Under the pieces are notes generated by a model. That model saw only the letters and a list, made by a program, of their open reading frames with translations, was not told the origin of the DNA and did no database searches. A stretch of DNA of 64,000 nt from Isochrysis galbana. Taxonomy: Eukaryota; Haptophyta; Isochrysidales; Isochrysidaceae. Location of the stretch: contig CM030941.1 of NCBI GenBank assembly GCA_018136815.1, positions 2,045,582 to 2,109,581 of the forward strand, written 5' to 3'. Of this stretch, positions 10,005 to 21,129 are shown one piece after another. Within the stretch, counting starts at the first letter, position 1, and every line of letters begins with the position of its first letter. Both the position numbers and the translations under genes were made by a program.

Positions 10005-10916
10005 TTAACTTGATCTTGATGCTCCCAGCGTGAGGTCGCGAAATTTTACGAATTTATTCTTCTCAAGCGCCTTGGTCATCATATCAGCGATCTGATCCTC
10101 AGTCGATATCCACATCGGTATGGAAACACGATCGAGATATTGTTTGCGACCAAACCAGATCCAATTGTCGTAGTGTCGAGTGCGTCCTTTTACGCCGGGG
10201 TTCTTGATGGACGCAACGGTAGCCGAGTGCTGAGTTATCGCAGAAGATTGTCGCCGGGAGCTTATATTCGGCTTCGAGAAACTCGAGAACATTGAGTACG
10301 AAGCGAAGAAGGTCTTTAGCAGCATTGGTGTAGGCGGCGATCTCGGCCTCAGCGGAGCTTTGTGGAATAATCTTGAGTTTGCGAGCGGAGTATGAGATAG
10401 CGGCACCGCAGTATTTGATGATGTGGCCGGCGTAGGGCGTCGGTGAACTCCCCCATGATGCGTCGGAATAAACTTCAATGTCCGGACGGTTGCCGTTGAA
10501 TTGTTGAATTTAATCCCGAGATGCCTAGTGTTGTGAAGATAGGCTAGCGCACCGAGGGCGGCGGAATGATTCGACGGACTGGGATCATGCATAAATTGAC
10601 AAAGGAAGCTCGAGACGAATGAGATGTCAGGCCTCGTGCAATTACAATTAGCAACCCAAAGTATGCATCCCATGATGAGGGATAAGAATGGCTCATCGCG
10701 CATGGCGGCTCGTTCCTCATCGTTGTTAGCGCCGTTCACCTTCATAAATCCCTCAACATCGGAGGAGCGAACGGGAACCGAGTAGGGTTGAGAAGGCGTT
10801 GATAGAAATTTCTTCGATGCGGTTTGGATATGTTGTCTTGATTGAAGGTGCGGGCCATCAAAAGTCCCAGTGCACCGGCCGAACACGGGGGAAAATTTAC
10901 CCCCGTATATATACAT
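10005..10916 (-). pseudogene. Ty1/copia-type polyprotein fragment (end of reverse transcriptase plus RNase H), frameshifted
   Basis: The open frame of 303 codons starts with RT-connection sequence ('MGCILWVANCNCTRPDISFV', 'FMHDPSPSNHSAALGALAYL') and ends with 'GRTRHYDNWIWFGRKQYLD' and 'STEDQIADMMTKALEKNKF', which are copia hallmarks. The RNase H core between about 10230 and 10500 reads correctly only in another frame, where 'YSDASWG', 'SSAEAEIAAYTNAAK' and 'CDNSA' appear. Two small indels therefore break the gene, one near 10495 and a ~7-bp one near 10230. The N-terminal gag, protease, integrase and most of the RT are missing. It is a dead, 5'-truncated copy. Confidence 0.85.
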
Positions 10917-11084
10917 GTTATATTAAGGGTGCGTGCGAAAAGTTTTTTTTATACAATGGATGTCAGGGCACGTGGAGCAATCACGTCCGCCATCAATTCT
11001 CTGCTGCCCAGTCTGTGCTCAGGTGTCTGGAGCGAAGGGGCGTCTATAGCGTGATTCAGTTTTTTGTGTCCACATAACGTAAAA

Positions 11085-12372
11085 GTATCTACGGACGAGA
11101 TTGTGTTGGTAGAAACCCAACCGATCGAGGAAGGAAGGCCACCAAAGTCTCAGCACTTGTTGACCAAGACGGTATTCCACTCTCACTCCGCTTCTTCCCC
11201 ACACCGGACGACAAACTAGGAGAGGCATGGGCGAACGCAAAAAGGGCGGCGGCAACATACCTCCTATGGGCAACCCGCCAAGGGGAGGACCGGAGAGCGC
11301 TCTCAAAAGCGCTGGACGAACTAGCATTGCTGGGAATAGCACTAAACGACGAAGGACCGAACCACGGACGGATAGACAAGATACGAGAGCTCAATCAGGA
11401 GATTGCGGACATACGGAAGAAGTCGAAGCCGTCAAATAAAAACTGCTTTGACGCTCTGAAGCAAGAAGAAAGAATGACAAAGGAATTCTTCAATAAGTTC
11501 AAGGCGAAAACGTCGCACAGCGCGATACCGGAGCTATTTAAGACGCGCGACTGGGACTCCCCGGGAGACGACTCAAGACCTACAACGACGTCAGACGTCG
11601 AGATACGCAAAGAGCTGAGAAAGTACTATGTGTGGCTGTACCAAGAGCGCACAGCGGTCAGAGACGCAGCGCTAGAAGACGCACTGGAGGCAAAACCTCT
11701 GACAACGCGATGCAGCGCAGCCCTGGAGGGCCGCATCACGATGGAAGAACTCACCCAAGCTATAGGAGAAAAAAAAAACTTCTTAATATTCTCGCCGCGC
11801 GCGCGACCCTGCACGGTATCTTCGCAGCCTCGCCCGTTTCCCTTCACTCCCCCTACACCTGCCTTGCGGCTCGTCCCCTCGTGCTCTACCTAGGGGCTGG
11901 GTGTCGTGGGTCTCCAGTGGCAGACGGTGTGTGCCGATTCGCGATGGCTTGTTTCGCGCCTTCCTCCTATGCCATCGGGCTACCGGCTATTGCACCCAAG
12001 CTATAGGAGAGATCGGCAACGGCAAAGCCGCGGGACCGGACGCATTGCCGGCAGAATTCTATAAAAGCTTCGAGGAAATGGTGAAGCATGACTTTCTAAG
12101 AGTCCTGAACTTAGCGCTCTCGTTAGGACAACTGAGCGTGTCCATGAGAGAAGGCGACATCATACTGCTTTATAAAAAAGGCGACACACGCGACCCCCGC
12201 AACTATAGACCGATAACACTGCTGCAAAGCGACTACAAAATCCTAGCCAAAATACTAACGAATAGACTCAAACAAGTGATAGGGTTTGTAATATCCAAAG
12301 ACCAACTGGGCTTCGTCCCCAGGAGGCTAATCGGCGAAGCCACGCACTTACTACAGGGGATCAATACGAGCG
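11085..12372 (+). pseudogene. L1-type LINE ORF2 fragment (linker and reverse transcriptase N-terminal half), interrupted
   Basis: The frame beginning near 11120 ('VDQDGIPLSLRFF', 'RMTKEFFNKFKAKTSHSAIP', 'YYVWLYQER') continues after an insertion at 11770-11992 into 'GKAAGPDALPAEFYKSF', 'DIILLYKKGDTRDPRNYRPI', 'YKILAKILTNRLKQVIG' and 'DQLGFVPRR'. These are motifs of the L1 clade RT up to about motif 2a. The catalytic YxDD part and the C-terminus are absent, and the sequence breaks near 12372 into a GC-rich hairpin repeat. Sister copies are at 23878, 26410 and 33639. Confidence 0.85.
11770..11992 (-). mobile_element. 5'-truncated LINE tail inserted in the LINE at 11085-12372
   Basis: The 223-bp insert is flanked by a perfect 18-bp direct repeat, CACCCAAGCTATAGGAGA (11752-11769 and 11993-12010). 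Its minus strand ends in GGCGAGAATATTAAGAAG plus a T run. It is nearly the same as 50515-50710, which is attached to a LINE C-terminal ORF, so it is a short retroposed 3' end. The repeat marks target-primed insertion. Confidence 0.85.
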
Positions 12373-12625
12373 AGGGCCAGTGCAGGCGAGTGCGTGCGGC
12401 GCGCGGCGCGCGGCGCGCGCTCGGCGAAGGTCTTTGCCAGAATGATGTCAGCTCAGCCCCTGCCAGCAGGCAGGGGCTGAGGTTGGTTGTGCAGGCCCAC
12501 CCATGGCCCATGGGGTGATGGGTGATGGGGTGTCTACGTGTCTACGTGTCTACGATGGCCAACTAAGTTTATACTTAGTTCGCCCATGGGGGGGCACGAG
12601 CCCCCCTCTCTCTCCACTCCTCCCC
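12373..12625. repeat. GC-rich hairpin repeat, copy 2 (inverted)
   Basis: It carries the hairpin AGCCCCTGCCAGCAGGCAGG with its full right arm (about 12460-12482), followed by GGTTGTGCAGGCCCACCC, the reverse of the order at 32840-32935. A second palindrome, AACTAAGTTTATACTTAGTT (12561-12580), precedes GCCCATGGGGGGGCACGAGCC. Confidence 0.7.
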
Positions 12626-12639
12626 TGCCATGGGGGAGG

Positions 12640-12960
12640 AACCACCCACTCTCCTGGCACGCCTGATGGCCTGCCAGGAGCACACTGCCATGCTGACCCA
12701 TCCCTCTCCCCACAGGCACGCCTCTTTCGCCCGCCCTGGCCTGTCGTGGCCAGCCCATCCCTCTGACCAGCCCCTCCTCCCCCTGGGCCCCCCTGTTCAG
12801 GACCCCCCAGCCAGCTCCAGTCGACCCGCAGGGGCTCGGAGCGCCAGCGAGGGAGAGGCAGGAGGGGCCAGGGCCATGCCCCAGCCTCACCTGCCCCCTG
12901 AGCTGTGCTCCCAGGCCCCTGCAGGCCACCTGGGGACCTGAAGAGGGGCCGCAGGCGCGC
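12640..12960. repeat. GC-rich dispersed repeat
   Basis: It shares the GCGCCAGCGAGGGAGAGGCAG core and the CCCCAGCCTCACCTGCCCC tail with the copies at 24290-24500 and 51040-51260. The long ORFs here are compositional. Confidence 0.6.
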
Positions 12961-13194
12961 GCCATGGGCCCCCGCCGCAGGGAAGAGAGGAGGAAAAGGG
13001 AAGAGGGAGGGGAGGGGGGAGCGGCAGCTCTCCCCTCCGGCAGATACGTGTCTTCTCGCCCCGTTTGGGTAAGAGAAGACGGGGGCGCCAGAGCCAGGAG
13101 GGAAGGGCCGCGGCTCGCCGCGGCCACTCGCTCTAGCGAGGGAGATTAGCGCTTCTGGGCTCCTATCTCACGAGTGCCCCCCCCCCCCCCCCCC

Positions 13195-13445
13195 GCGTTG
13201 CTTTTACCCGAAAGGGGTTTTTCCCCAGCGTGGACTCGAGGAGAGGACGCGCTGGGGTGCGCGGGGTCGGTGCATGCACTGGGGGGAGGACAAATATCGA
13301 GGGGAGGGGACAGTGTCCCCACCCCCCGGTATCACTCGGACACCTGGCCCGTCAGGCATGGCGGGATTCCGGGACGGAAAAGTTATGTCCAATTAGCTAG
13401 TGGGGTTGGCTAGGATATAACATTGATTATTATTATTATATATTA
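13195..13445 (+). repeat. Dispersed repeat X, uninterrupted copy
   Basis: It reads TTTTACCCGAAAGGGGTTTT ... GTGCATGCACTGGGGGGAGG ... GGCATGGCGGGATTCCGGG ... GTCCAATTAGCTAGTGGGG ... GATATAACATT. The copy at 19450-19626 plus 20498-20555 is the same unit split by a solo LTR. Confidence 0.75.
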
Positions 13446-14318
13446 TATCTACGATGGAGAGAGGGGGTCACGAGGACCCGATGGGCCTCCTACTTATAAA
13501 AGTAGTTCGTCCCAGTGATAGATAGCAACGTTGTGTAGACGAAAGGTAACATCGATCGGCTAGCGCACTCTAGCGACGGGATAAACGACGACGTTGCCAC
13601 ACTAGCTGGCAGTAGAACTGACACTGACACGATTACAATAGAACTCAAACTCAACTCAGACACTTCTTCTCTCTCGGGTGAGGTAGGACCCTAACCCTGG
13701 CCGTCGACGTCAGCACAGCCGCTTGCGCCGCGAGCTGGACGATCGCGAGCCGCCGCGTGCGCCGCGACCACTCGCGATCACCCTGTGCTCCTGTGCTGCC
13801 ACTGCCGCAGCCTCTGTCGCTCCTGCCGCCTCTCCACCGGCGCCCGGCATCGCCAGCGCAGCGACGACGGCGGCATGCCCGCGGCTGGGCATTTGAGCGC
13901 ACCGGAGCGCCCGGCGGAGCGATTCAGGGCGCCAAAAATCTCGCGATAGGGGTTCGGTCGGCTCGCACCAAGATATCTCTGAAAAATTAGCTTTAGCTTA
14001 TTTTTTTTGTCTTGGAAAGGGGGTGAGAAGTGAGAAGGATGAATTCGAATTCGGTGCCGGCGAGGCACGAGAAAAAAAAACAAAACGTACCGCCCCATCG
14101 CCCGTCTCGTGTTGCGGCGCCGCCTCGCCCGCCTCCTCACTTCCCCCCTGCTCCTTCTCCCTCCCCTCTCTCCCTTCCTCCCCCTCCTCCCCCCGCCCCT
14201 CCGTACCCTCTCCCTCCTCCCGCGCGCTCACTCTCTTCATCCCTTCTCTTCATCCCTTCTTGCCCCCCCCCCCCAACTTCCCCCCCAACCCCCCCACAAC
14301 CTTGTCCCACTCACGCCC
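13446..14318. other. Repeat remains and SART1 promoter / 5' UTR
   Basis: It contains a further AT hairpin, CTACTTATAAAAGTAG (13490-13505). From about 14100 a long pyrimidine-rich tract (CTCC/CCCC runs) leads to the SART1 start, as at several other gene starts in this window. Confidence 0.5.
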
Positions 14319-17137
14319 ATGGCTGACGAGCCGGCACTCACGATGGCGGTGCGCGAGGCCAACGGAGAGGTCTCTGCCTCAGTCGAGGAGACGAACCGCG
14401 TGCGAGCTGCACTTGGGCTCAAACCACTCGCGACCGGCGGCGAGAGCCAAATAGATGTCGAATCGCGGCGGCTTGCTGAGCAGCGGCAGCGTGAGCAAGA
14501 TCAGGAGGAGATGCGCGCGAAGCTTGACGATGCGAGGAGGCAGCGGCTGCTTCATGCCAAACTGGGCGGCAAGTCTATTGGAGAGCAGCTCGAAGGTGAG
14601 CGGCACGCGCGCAACACTCATCTCGCCCCGGCACCCTGCATCACACCGCAGGGTCCGCATATGAATAACCTGCTCCTCTGTTTGCCTCTTGCCCCTTGCA
14701 GGCGAGGAAATGGACTCTGCAGCCGCGTGGATCGCCAAGTCTCGGCGACAGGAGGAGGAGCGCAAGGTGGCCAAAGCTGAGCGACGCTCGCGACCTAAGC
14801 CCAAGCCCAAGCCCACGTCCTCCCTCAACGCCCGGTACGATGAATATGATGAGGAGAGCCAGATCGCAGGTGCCCTAGTGGCCCATCGCACTGAGGACTT
14901 CAAGGAGGGCGAGGAAGTGGTCCTCACTCTTGCTGACGCGCCAATCATGGAGACAAAGGAGGGCAACTACGTTCTTCATGATGGTGAGGAGACGCTCGAG
15001 AACGTCAACATGACTGAAGATTGGCGGCGGCAGCGTGCGAGGGAGATGGGGCGTGGCGTGCGAGAGCGGGACGACCCGTTCGCCTCATCCGGAGTTCTCG
15101 ACAAATATGACGAGGCGCCTGAGCGTGCGACGATCCGGCTGGACGCGAGCGGCCGCGTGGACGAGGCGCGACTCAAGAAGCTGGCCGCCGTTAAGCAGCG
15201 GCTCGCCATGCAGGCCGCCACCGGCGGCGCAGTAACGGCGCACGACCTGAGCGAGACTGGCGCATCTATTGCGGTCCCCTCGCTGCAAGCGGGCTCCGAC
15301 TACATGTCAGTAGTGGAGGCAGAGGCGGCAGGGTTCAAGAAGCCCGCCAACAAGGCGAAGAAGAAGCTTCGCAAAAAGACGAGATCTTTAGATGACACTG
15401 GACTTGACCTCGACGCCATGGCCGCTGCCGAAGCGGCAGCAGGCTCTGACTTAGGCTCCCGTGCAGCCCGCGAGCAAAGGATGGCAGAGCGCGCGGCCAC
15501 GGCGGAGGCAGAGCGCGAGGACCGCGCCCAGCGCTTTGAGCGTGCACTCGACATTGCAGAGACTCGTGCGGCACAGCGGCTACGTGATCAGCCGATCGAG
15601 GCGTCCAATGGGGGCGATGCGGATATGAGTGACGTGGCCAAATGCGCGGATGCGTCGGGCTACAGCGTTACCAATGGTGGGCGCGGAGCTGGGAGCACGA
15701 CCTGTAGCACGGGCATCGGGGACGCACTACAAGGAGTCGTACCCATGGATCAGGACCGTGTCGCTGCCAGTGCCGTGCCCGAGGAAGAGAGCGCAGAGGT
15801 GGACCCAGAGCTTTACGCAGCGCTAGCTCGAGCGCGTCGCCTCCGCCAAGTGAGTCGGGGAGGGGCACCTGCCGATAGCGCGGCGATGCGAGTGAGCGAG
15901 CAGCTAGCAGCTGCAGAGCGCTGGGCAACTGAGCAGCGTGTTGCCCAGGGCATAACTACCGCCAATGGCACTGCGCCGCCGGATGGCTCGATCGAGTTTT
16001 CCGAGACGGGTGAGTTTGTCAAGGCAGTGCAGGTCAAGGATGAGGAAGACACCGATCTGCCATCCGTGCTGCTCCGCCGTGCGAAGGAGCAAGGCGTCAA
16101 GCGCCCGGGCATGGATACGGAGGGCAATCTCACCCAATCCGAGGCGCGAGTGAGGGAGGAGAAGGTGAAGGTGAAAGTCGAGACTGACGGCGCCGGCGCG
16201 TCATCGTCACGTGGGGGTTGGGGGGGCGCGGCAGATGAAGGCAGCGGCGAGGAGGACCAGTCCGAAGACGATGTTGCAGAGGACGAGCAGCTAGCCGCAC
16301 TACACGATAGGCCAGCTGCGCAAGGGCTAGGCGCCGCGCTCCAGATGGCGCGAACCCGCGGGATGTTGGCAGAGGAGAAGGAATCCGCCGGGCGCATGTT
16401 TGACATGAAGGGCGCTGGATTGCATCAATATGAGCAAGATGACGACGAGGATGGTGTCAAGCTCAACTACTTTGATGAGTACGGTAGGAAGATGACTCAA
16501 AAGGAAGCGTTCCGCCAGCTAAGTTGGAACTTCCACGGGAAGGGACCCTCTAAGAAACGGCGAGAAAAGCGAATGGCCGTCGTCGAGGCGCAGGTGGGAA
16601 ATGATGCGTACTCCGCCGAGCATTTGACAGCCGCAGAGAGGAACACACTTCTTGCGGAGAGTAGAGTGGAACATGAATGCACACCTCACGTAGCGCGCAT
16701 TGCAGTCTATAGGGTACCTTCGCCCGGCACCAATACTAGCACACATGAATGACACGTCGCCCCATGTGCTTCCATCAACAGATGCAACAACAGAAGGAGG
16801 ACTATGCCATGAAGTACATGGGGGCTTTGCAGCGTGCCCAACAGGCGACCAAGTCGGCTCATGTGTTTTTGAGTGGTGCCCATGCCATCAAGGCCGCTGA
16901 AGTCACCGCCAAGCAGCCACGTCCCGCGAAGGTCCGTGCTACTTGCACAGTTCAACCAGCGCAAGCTGCTGAAAGGGCACTCCAAGCCATCTTTTGCCGC
17001 CCCAATCACCGAATCGAGGCGATGTGTCTCGACCTTTATAGCATTTGTTCACTTTCCACACATCTCACTTTCCACACATCCCAACCCATTCGTCGCAGGA
17101 GAAGGAGAGCAGCAAGAAGAAGGCAAAGCTTGTCTAG
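14319..17137 (+). CDS. SART1: SART1 / Snu66, U4/U6.U5 tri-snRNP protein
   Basis: Four exons: 14319-14595, 14702-16593, 16782-16931 and 17099-17137, giving 785 residues (human SART1 has 800). Splice sites are GT-AG (AAG|gtgagc, CAG|gtggga, AAG|gtccgt). The N-terminus 'SVEETNRVRAALGLKPL' is the family signature. It is followed by charged helices, 'FKEGEEVVLTLAD', 'VLDKYDEAPERATIRLDASG' and a basic 'KKAKKKLRKK'-like stretch. Near the C-terminus are 'YGRKMTQKEAFRQLSWNFHG' and, in exon 3, 'ATKSAHVFLSG'; the end is 'EKESSKKKAKLV'. The protein is needed to bring the tri-snRNP to the pre-spliceosome in the nucleus. Exon borders rest on frame and family match; the short last exon is the least certain. 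Confidence 0.92.
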
Positions 17138-17590
17138 CCTTGCGAGACCTCGTTTGGATGTCGTGCTAGGGCAGCGCGTGTAATTTTGCTGCATGAGCTC
17201 TTCAAAACTGACGGTGGAGCAAAGCCAATGAGAGTGGAAGTGGTGTAGGTTGTCTTCACCAGCTTCGACCTTGCTTGAGGCCGTACAACGTCATACTAGA
17301 TATGGATGGCGCTGCGTGCGCGACATTCTGCTTTCGCTTGTATGCCCCTCCCCTGGAGCGTATCATCCACGACGGGTGACAATGAGCACCCTTGCCTATT
17401 GCTCCTCGACGCGAAAGACAAAGCGCACGTGCCTGGAGTTTGTTGTCTCGTGAGCGGACCCACAAACCAACAATGTTTCTCACTCTCAAGAAAGTGGCGA
17501 CCGCCTTGCATTCACACCGGAGTAAAGCAAGGCAGGCTCGACATGCAGGACTAGGGCGGTCAAACAGTGATAATAAAATAATTAATGTTA
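17138..17590. other. SART1 3' flank, no gene seen
   Basis: Only short overlapping ORFs without protein character are present. Confidence 0.4.
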
Positions 17591-17742
17591 GTAAAAAACT
17601 TCTAATATTCTCGCCTCACGCGTGGCCTAGTCACGTGCTATGTTACCACGCCTTCACTCCTCTCCTGTCCCTCAACAGCCTGCCTTGCGGCGCCTCCCCT
17701 CGTGCACTACTAAGGGGCCCGGGTCGTGGGGCTCTACCAAAT
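17591..17742 (-). mobile_element. LINE-tail / SINE-like retroposon
   Basis: Its plus-strand start AAAAAACTTCTAATATTCTC and the GCCTTGCGGCGCCTCCCCTC core match 50281-50487 and 11770-11992 in the same orientation. Confidence 0.65.
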
Positions 17743-18005
17743 AGCGTCATATAGTTGGTGGCCGGTGCTAGTTTGATGACTCTCTCGTCGATTTTGTCCG
17801 CTAGCTTTGACCAGAAGGGTGCTTAAGCGCCTCAGGCGTCAGGCGCTCCCAGAGGGACGCCCAAGATAGTTAGGTACTCATCGTTTTCTATCCAGTTGAA
17901 TTTTCGCATATCCCACGGGGGCTTTCGGAGTCTCTGGGACCCCATCCGTAGTCGGGATCGTTTCGTTGCCGACGTTGAGGAGGAGCTTGCGAGGGAAGCT
18001 GCCGT

Positions 18006-18328
18006 GCCGCCCGCGCGCATCGCGCCGTAGTCGGCCGTGTGTGGCGTTGTCAACTACGCTGACGTCACCCGGCCGAATGGGCCGGAGTGCCCAACTTTTG
18101 AACGCGAGCGGGCGCGCTGTCGGCGCTTTCTCGGCCATTCACTTGGACAGAATGGCACAAGAAGCATCAATCATATCCAAAGGTGCTGCCCTAGCAGCCA
18201 CGCCAATCGCCGCCGCCGCCCGTGCGCATCGCGCTGTGGTTGACCGTGTGTGGCGCCGTCAACTACGCTAACGTCACCCGGCCGAATGGGCCGGAGTGCC
18301 GAACTTTCGAACGCGACCGGGCGCGCAG
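18006..18328. repeat. Imperfect direct duplication (two ~112-bp units)
   Basis: Units at 18006-18118 and 18215-18328 share ACCCGGCCGAATGGGCCGGA and its flanks, and both are followed by ATGGCACAnGAAGC. The minus-strand reading is also similar ('ALRPIRPGDVSVVD' in both), but no longer gene is evident. Confidence 0.7.
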
Positions 18329-18489
18329 GGTGAGAATTCTTGCTGAAGAACTGAAGAGGCTCGTACGCTGCCCCGGTGCCAACGAGTTCGCGAACGCGAT
18401 GCACTTGGCGACCGTTCGGTAGATGGCACAGGAAGCCCTACGGACTACAGAAGCAGCGCAGCGCGTAGGCCGGGTGGGGTCCACAACCT

Positions 18490-18722
18490 GCTGTCTCCCA
18501 TGGGGGGACCAGCATGGCTGCTGAGAGTGGCGTGGCCGAGGCCACGGGCCGTGTGGCGCGACGCGAGTCGCACTCACCTGCTCGGCCTCCGCGGGCGGAC
18601 GCGGTCGCTTCGCCAGCGACTGCTCCATGGGTTCTGGGGGGCGCCCTCGGCGGGGGGCCCGAAAGAGAGGGGAGTCGCGGCGGCGCGCTCCATGGCGACC
18701 AAGTATAAACTTAGTTGGGATT
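18490..18722 (+). repeat. Dispersed repeat R-A, copy 1
   Basis: About 230 bp matching 52425-52640 in direct orientation (GACCAGCATGGCTGC ... GGCGCCCTCGGCGGGGGGCC ... GGAGTCGCGGCGGCGCGCTC). It ends in the hairpin AAGTATAAACTT (18701-18712). Confidence 0.75.
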
Positions 18723-18789
18723 AGGTCTTTGGAGCAGTGCCAGCAGTATCTGGGCCGTTGGTACTCGCCACACGCAAACCGACAAAATG

Positions 18790-19445
18790 GGCTAGAAGGT
18801 TCTATAATAATAATATAACTGAGCATTAGTACCACTACTCTCACTAGCCCTGGTACTAACACGACAACCCTCAGCGCACCTGCCCGTACACCTTGGCGCG
18901 TGTTGATGCCACAGACACATACACCTATGCCCATCTTCGAATCTCCCCCCTCGCAAGCCCCCGGCTCCCATTCTATCTCCCCACAAGTTAAAATGAGAAA
19001 TGAGGGAAAAACCCATTGAGGCGGACCGACCTATACGTCGGGCGACTCTCCGGGAAAAAGCACCGGGGGGGGGGGGGGGGGAAGGAACCTGTCGTCAACA
19101 AAGAGGATCGGCCCTTCCAGCTCGCGCCGTGAGCACTTCTCGAGAAATAAATGACTGCGAGTCGAGTAGCCTGTGCCACCTTCAAGATACTCTCCTCGAT
19201 CTTGAGCCACTCCCTTCTCTCTCCCGCCTGTAGCGCCGGCCGCCCCCTACCCGTTTGCTAACGCAAACGGGGCCTGTTTCTAACCGCACTCCATCGGGGG
19301 GGGTGCAAATCCCTCCCTCTCCCTCTCTCCACTCTTACCCCTCGAAGTCCCTGCGGCGCGTCGCCATGCGGCGCGCCCTGACCTGCTCTCAGAGGTCCTG
19401 TGGGGGCTCCCAACTCCCAGAGGGCCAGCAAGGGCAGCTCACCCC
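18790..19445 (+). repeat. Dispersed repeat R-B, long copy
   Basis: It starts near TATAACTGAGCATTAGTACC and includes CAGCGCACCTGCCCGTACAC, CTCCCCACAAGTTAAAATGA, a G-run after AAAAGCACC and CCCGTTTGCTAACGCAAACG. An inverted copy covers 51165-51800, and shorter copies are at 43413-43593 and 50222-50280. Confidence 0.75.
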
Positions 19446-19626
19446 CCTGCGTTGTTTTACCCGAAAGAGGTTTTCCCCCAGCGTGGCCTCGAGGAGAGGG
19501 TGTGCTGGGGTGCGCAGGGCCGGTGCATGCACTGGGGGGAGGACAAATACCTAGGGGGGGCAATGCCCTCTCCCCCCGGTACCACGCGGACACCTGGCTC
19601 GTCAGGCATGGCGGGAGTCCGGGGCT

Positions 19627-20497
19627 TGTCGGAGCGAAGCTCGTTTCCTCAGCGGAAACGAGCCGCGGAGGCGCACCGGCGGCTAGCGCGGCGCACGGCT
19701 CACCCGGGGAGCCCGGGACGGGCTCATCGGGGGAACGGGGAGGGCAAATGACGGGCATGTGAAGTGGACGGGGAAGTGGCACGGAACGCGAATCGGAGGG
19801 ACGGAGGATGTAGGGAAGGGCGCGGCGAGCAGATACCGCTTGATTGGGACTCGTAGGGACTCGTAGACTCGAAAGGATGACTCGGAAGACTCGGGGCTTG
19901 GGGGTACTCAGGGGGCTGCAGGTCGCCAACAGGCGATACCACGACACACAACACGCCGCCAGACAACCTGAACAAGTTCACATCTCAACAAGTTGACCTC
20001 TCAACATGTTGACCTCTCAACATGTTGACCTCTCAACATGTTGACCTCTCAACAAGTTGACCTCTCAACAAGTTGACCTCTCAACAAGTTGACCTCTCAA
20101 CAAGTTGACCTCTCAACAAGTTGACCTCTCAACAAGTTGACCCCTCAACAAGTTGACCTCTCCACAAGTTGACCTCTCCACATGTTGACCTCTCAACATG
20201 TTGACCTCTCAACAAGTTGACCTCTCAACAAGTTGGCTCCACTCACCGAACAAGTTGGTTCCCGCCTGAACAAGTCGTGAACAAGTTGGTTCCACCCTCA
20301 ACAAGTTAATTCCAGGTAAAAATAAAACTCAATTCCTTCGATTTTCGAGACGAAAATCGGCGAACCCGAACTTGAGCCCAGGGGGAATCCAAATCAACTC
20401 GCCTGGAGCGACCACGACGAACCTAGAAGACGGTGGATAACGAGGAAGGCTCGTACTCAGGCCGAAACATTCTTGCCCAAAGAGTCTGGATACAACA
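19627..20497 (-). mobile_element. Solo LTR related to the methyltransferase retroelement
   Basis: The 871-bp unit starts TGTCGGAGC and ends GGATACAACA, and is flanked by the 5-bp direct repeat GGGCT (19622-19626 and 20498-20502). The repeat X copy at 13360-13390 shows the empty site. Its left 130 bp encode, on the minus strand, 'MPVI...AALAAGAP' (start at 19758), matching the gag N-terminus of the element at the left of the window. The right 180 bp match 6430-6622. Internally it has a 16-bp minisatellite. Solo LTRs arise by recombination between the two LTRs of one element. Confidence 0.75.
19984..20235. repeat. 16-bp palindromic minisatellite inside the solo LTR
   Basis: About 16 tandem units of TCAACAWGTTGACCTC. 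Each holds the 12-bp near-perfect palindrome TCAACATGTTGA or its TCAACAAGTTGA variant, and degenerate units follow to about 20310. It is not a CRISPR array because there are no unique spacers. Confidence 0.9.
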
Positions 20498-20555
20498 GGG
20501 CTGGAAAGTTGTGTCCAATTAGCTAGTGGGGTTGGCTAGGATATAACATTAATAA

Positions 20556-21129
20556 TTTTATCACTAATACACTATAAGAAACGCGGAGCTTCCGCGAAGG
20601 CGAAGGGCAATCGCCCGCGATCGGCCGAAGAATGGCCTGGGGCTTAAGTCCCGCTCTCCCGCTCCCGCCCCCCCCCCGGTATACATGAATATGTCTTTCC
20701 CACTGTCTTTGGACTGTCTTTCTAAGGGCCGAAGACATATGTATAATACAGTTTTTCAAACCCCCACTGACCACTGACTGTCTTTCACATGTAGGGACCG
20801 AAGACCGAAATTTTTTTGAAATACAAATACATCACTCAATCCATTTGCCTATGGGTAAATAATGTTACTCCTCTTATGTACTCCACACAGGTCTAGTTTT
20901 GTACATTTAAAATTAGAGAGCCATGTGTATGTAAAAGAAAACTATGGACACTCGATGGCTCATACAATATATCGAGTCCGTCCCATACTCTATTCGATAT
21001 TCGACGGAACGCGGTCTTGAGTCTTGAGGTGAGTGCTGAGTGCTGCAAGTTCCCCATCTTGATTTAGAATTTAGAAACACCTTTAATTTAGCCACGTGAG
21101 GGAGCGAGCGAGACCGCGGACTGGCGGCG
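20556..21129. other. No gene seen; promoter side of the acyltransferase gene
   Basis: This AT-richer sequence contains short repeats of ACTGTCTTTC (near 20703 and 20777). No TATA box can be named with confidence. Confidence 0.4.

Larger units (their letters stand above)
19450..20555 (+). repeat. Dispersed repeat X, split by a solo LTR
   Basis: The left part (19450-19626) and right part (20498-20555) together equal the intact unit at 13195-13445. The interruption is exactly the element at 19627-20497. Confidence 0.75.

Noticed and set aside
12534-13127. 197-codon minus-strand ORF
   Set aside because: It lies entirely in GC-rich dispersed repeat sequence that recurs elsewhere with different frames.
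19984-20235. Regular repeats resembling a CRISPR array
   Set aside because: The 16-bp units are in direct tandem with no unique spacers, lie inside an LTR, and the DNA is eukaryotic.
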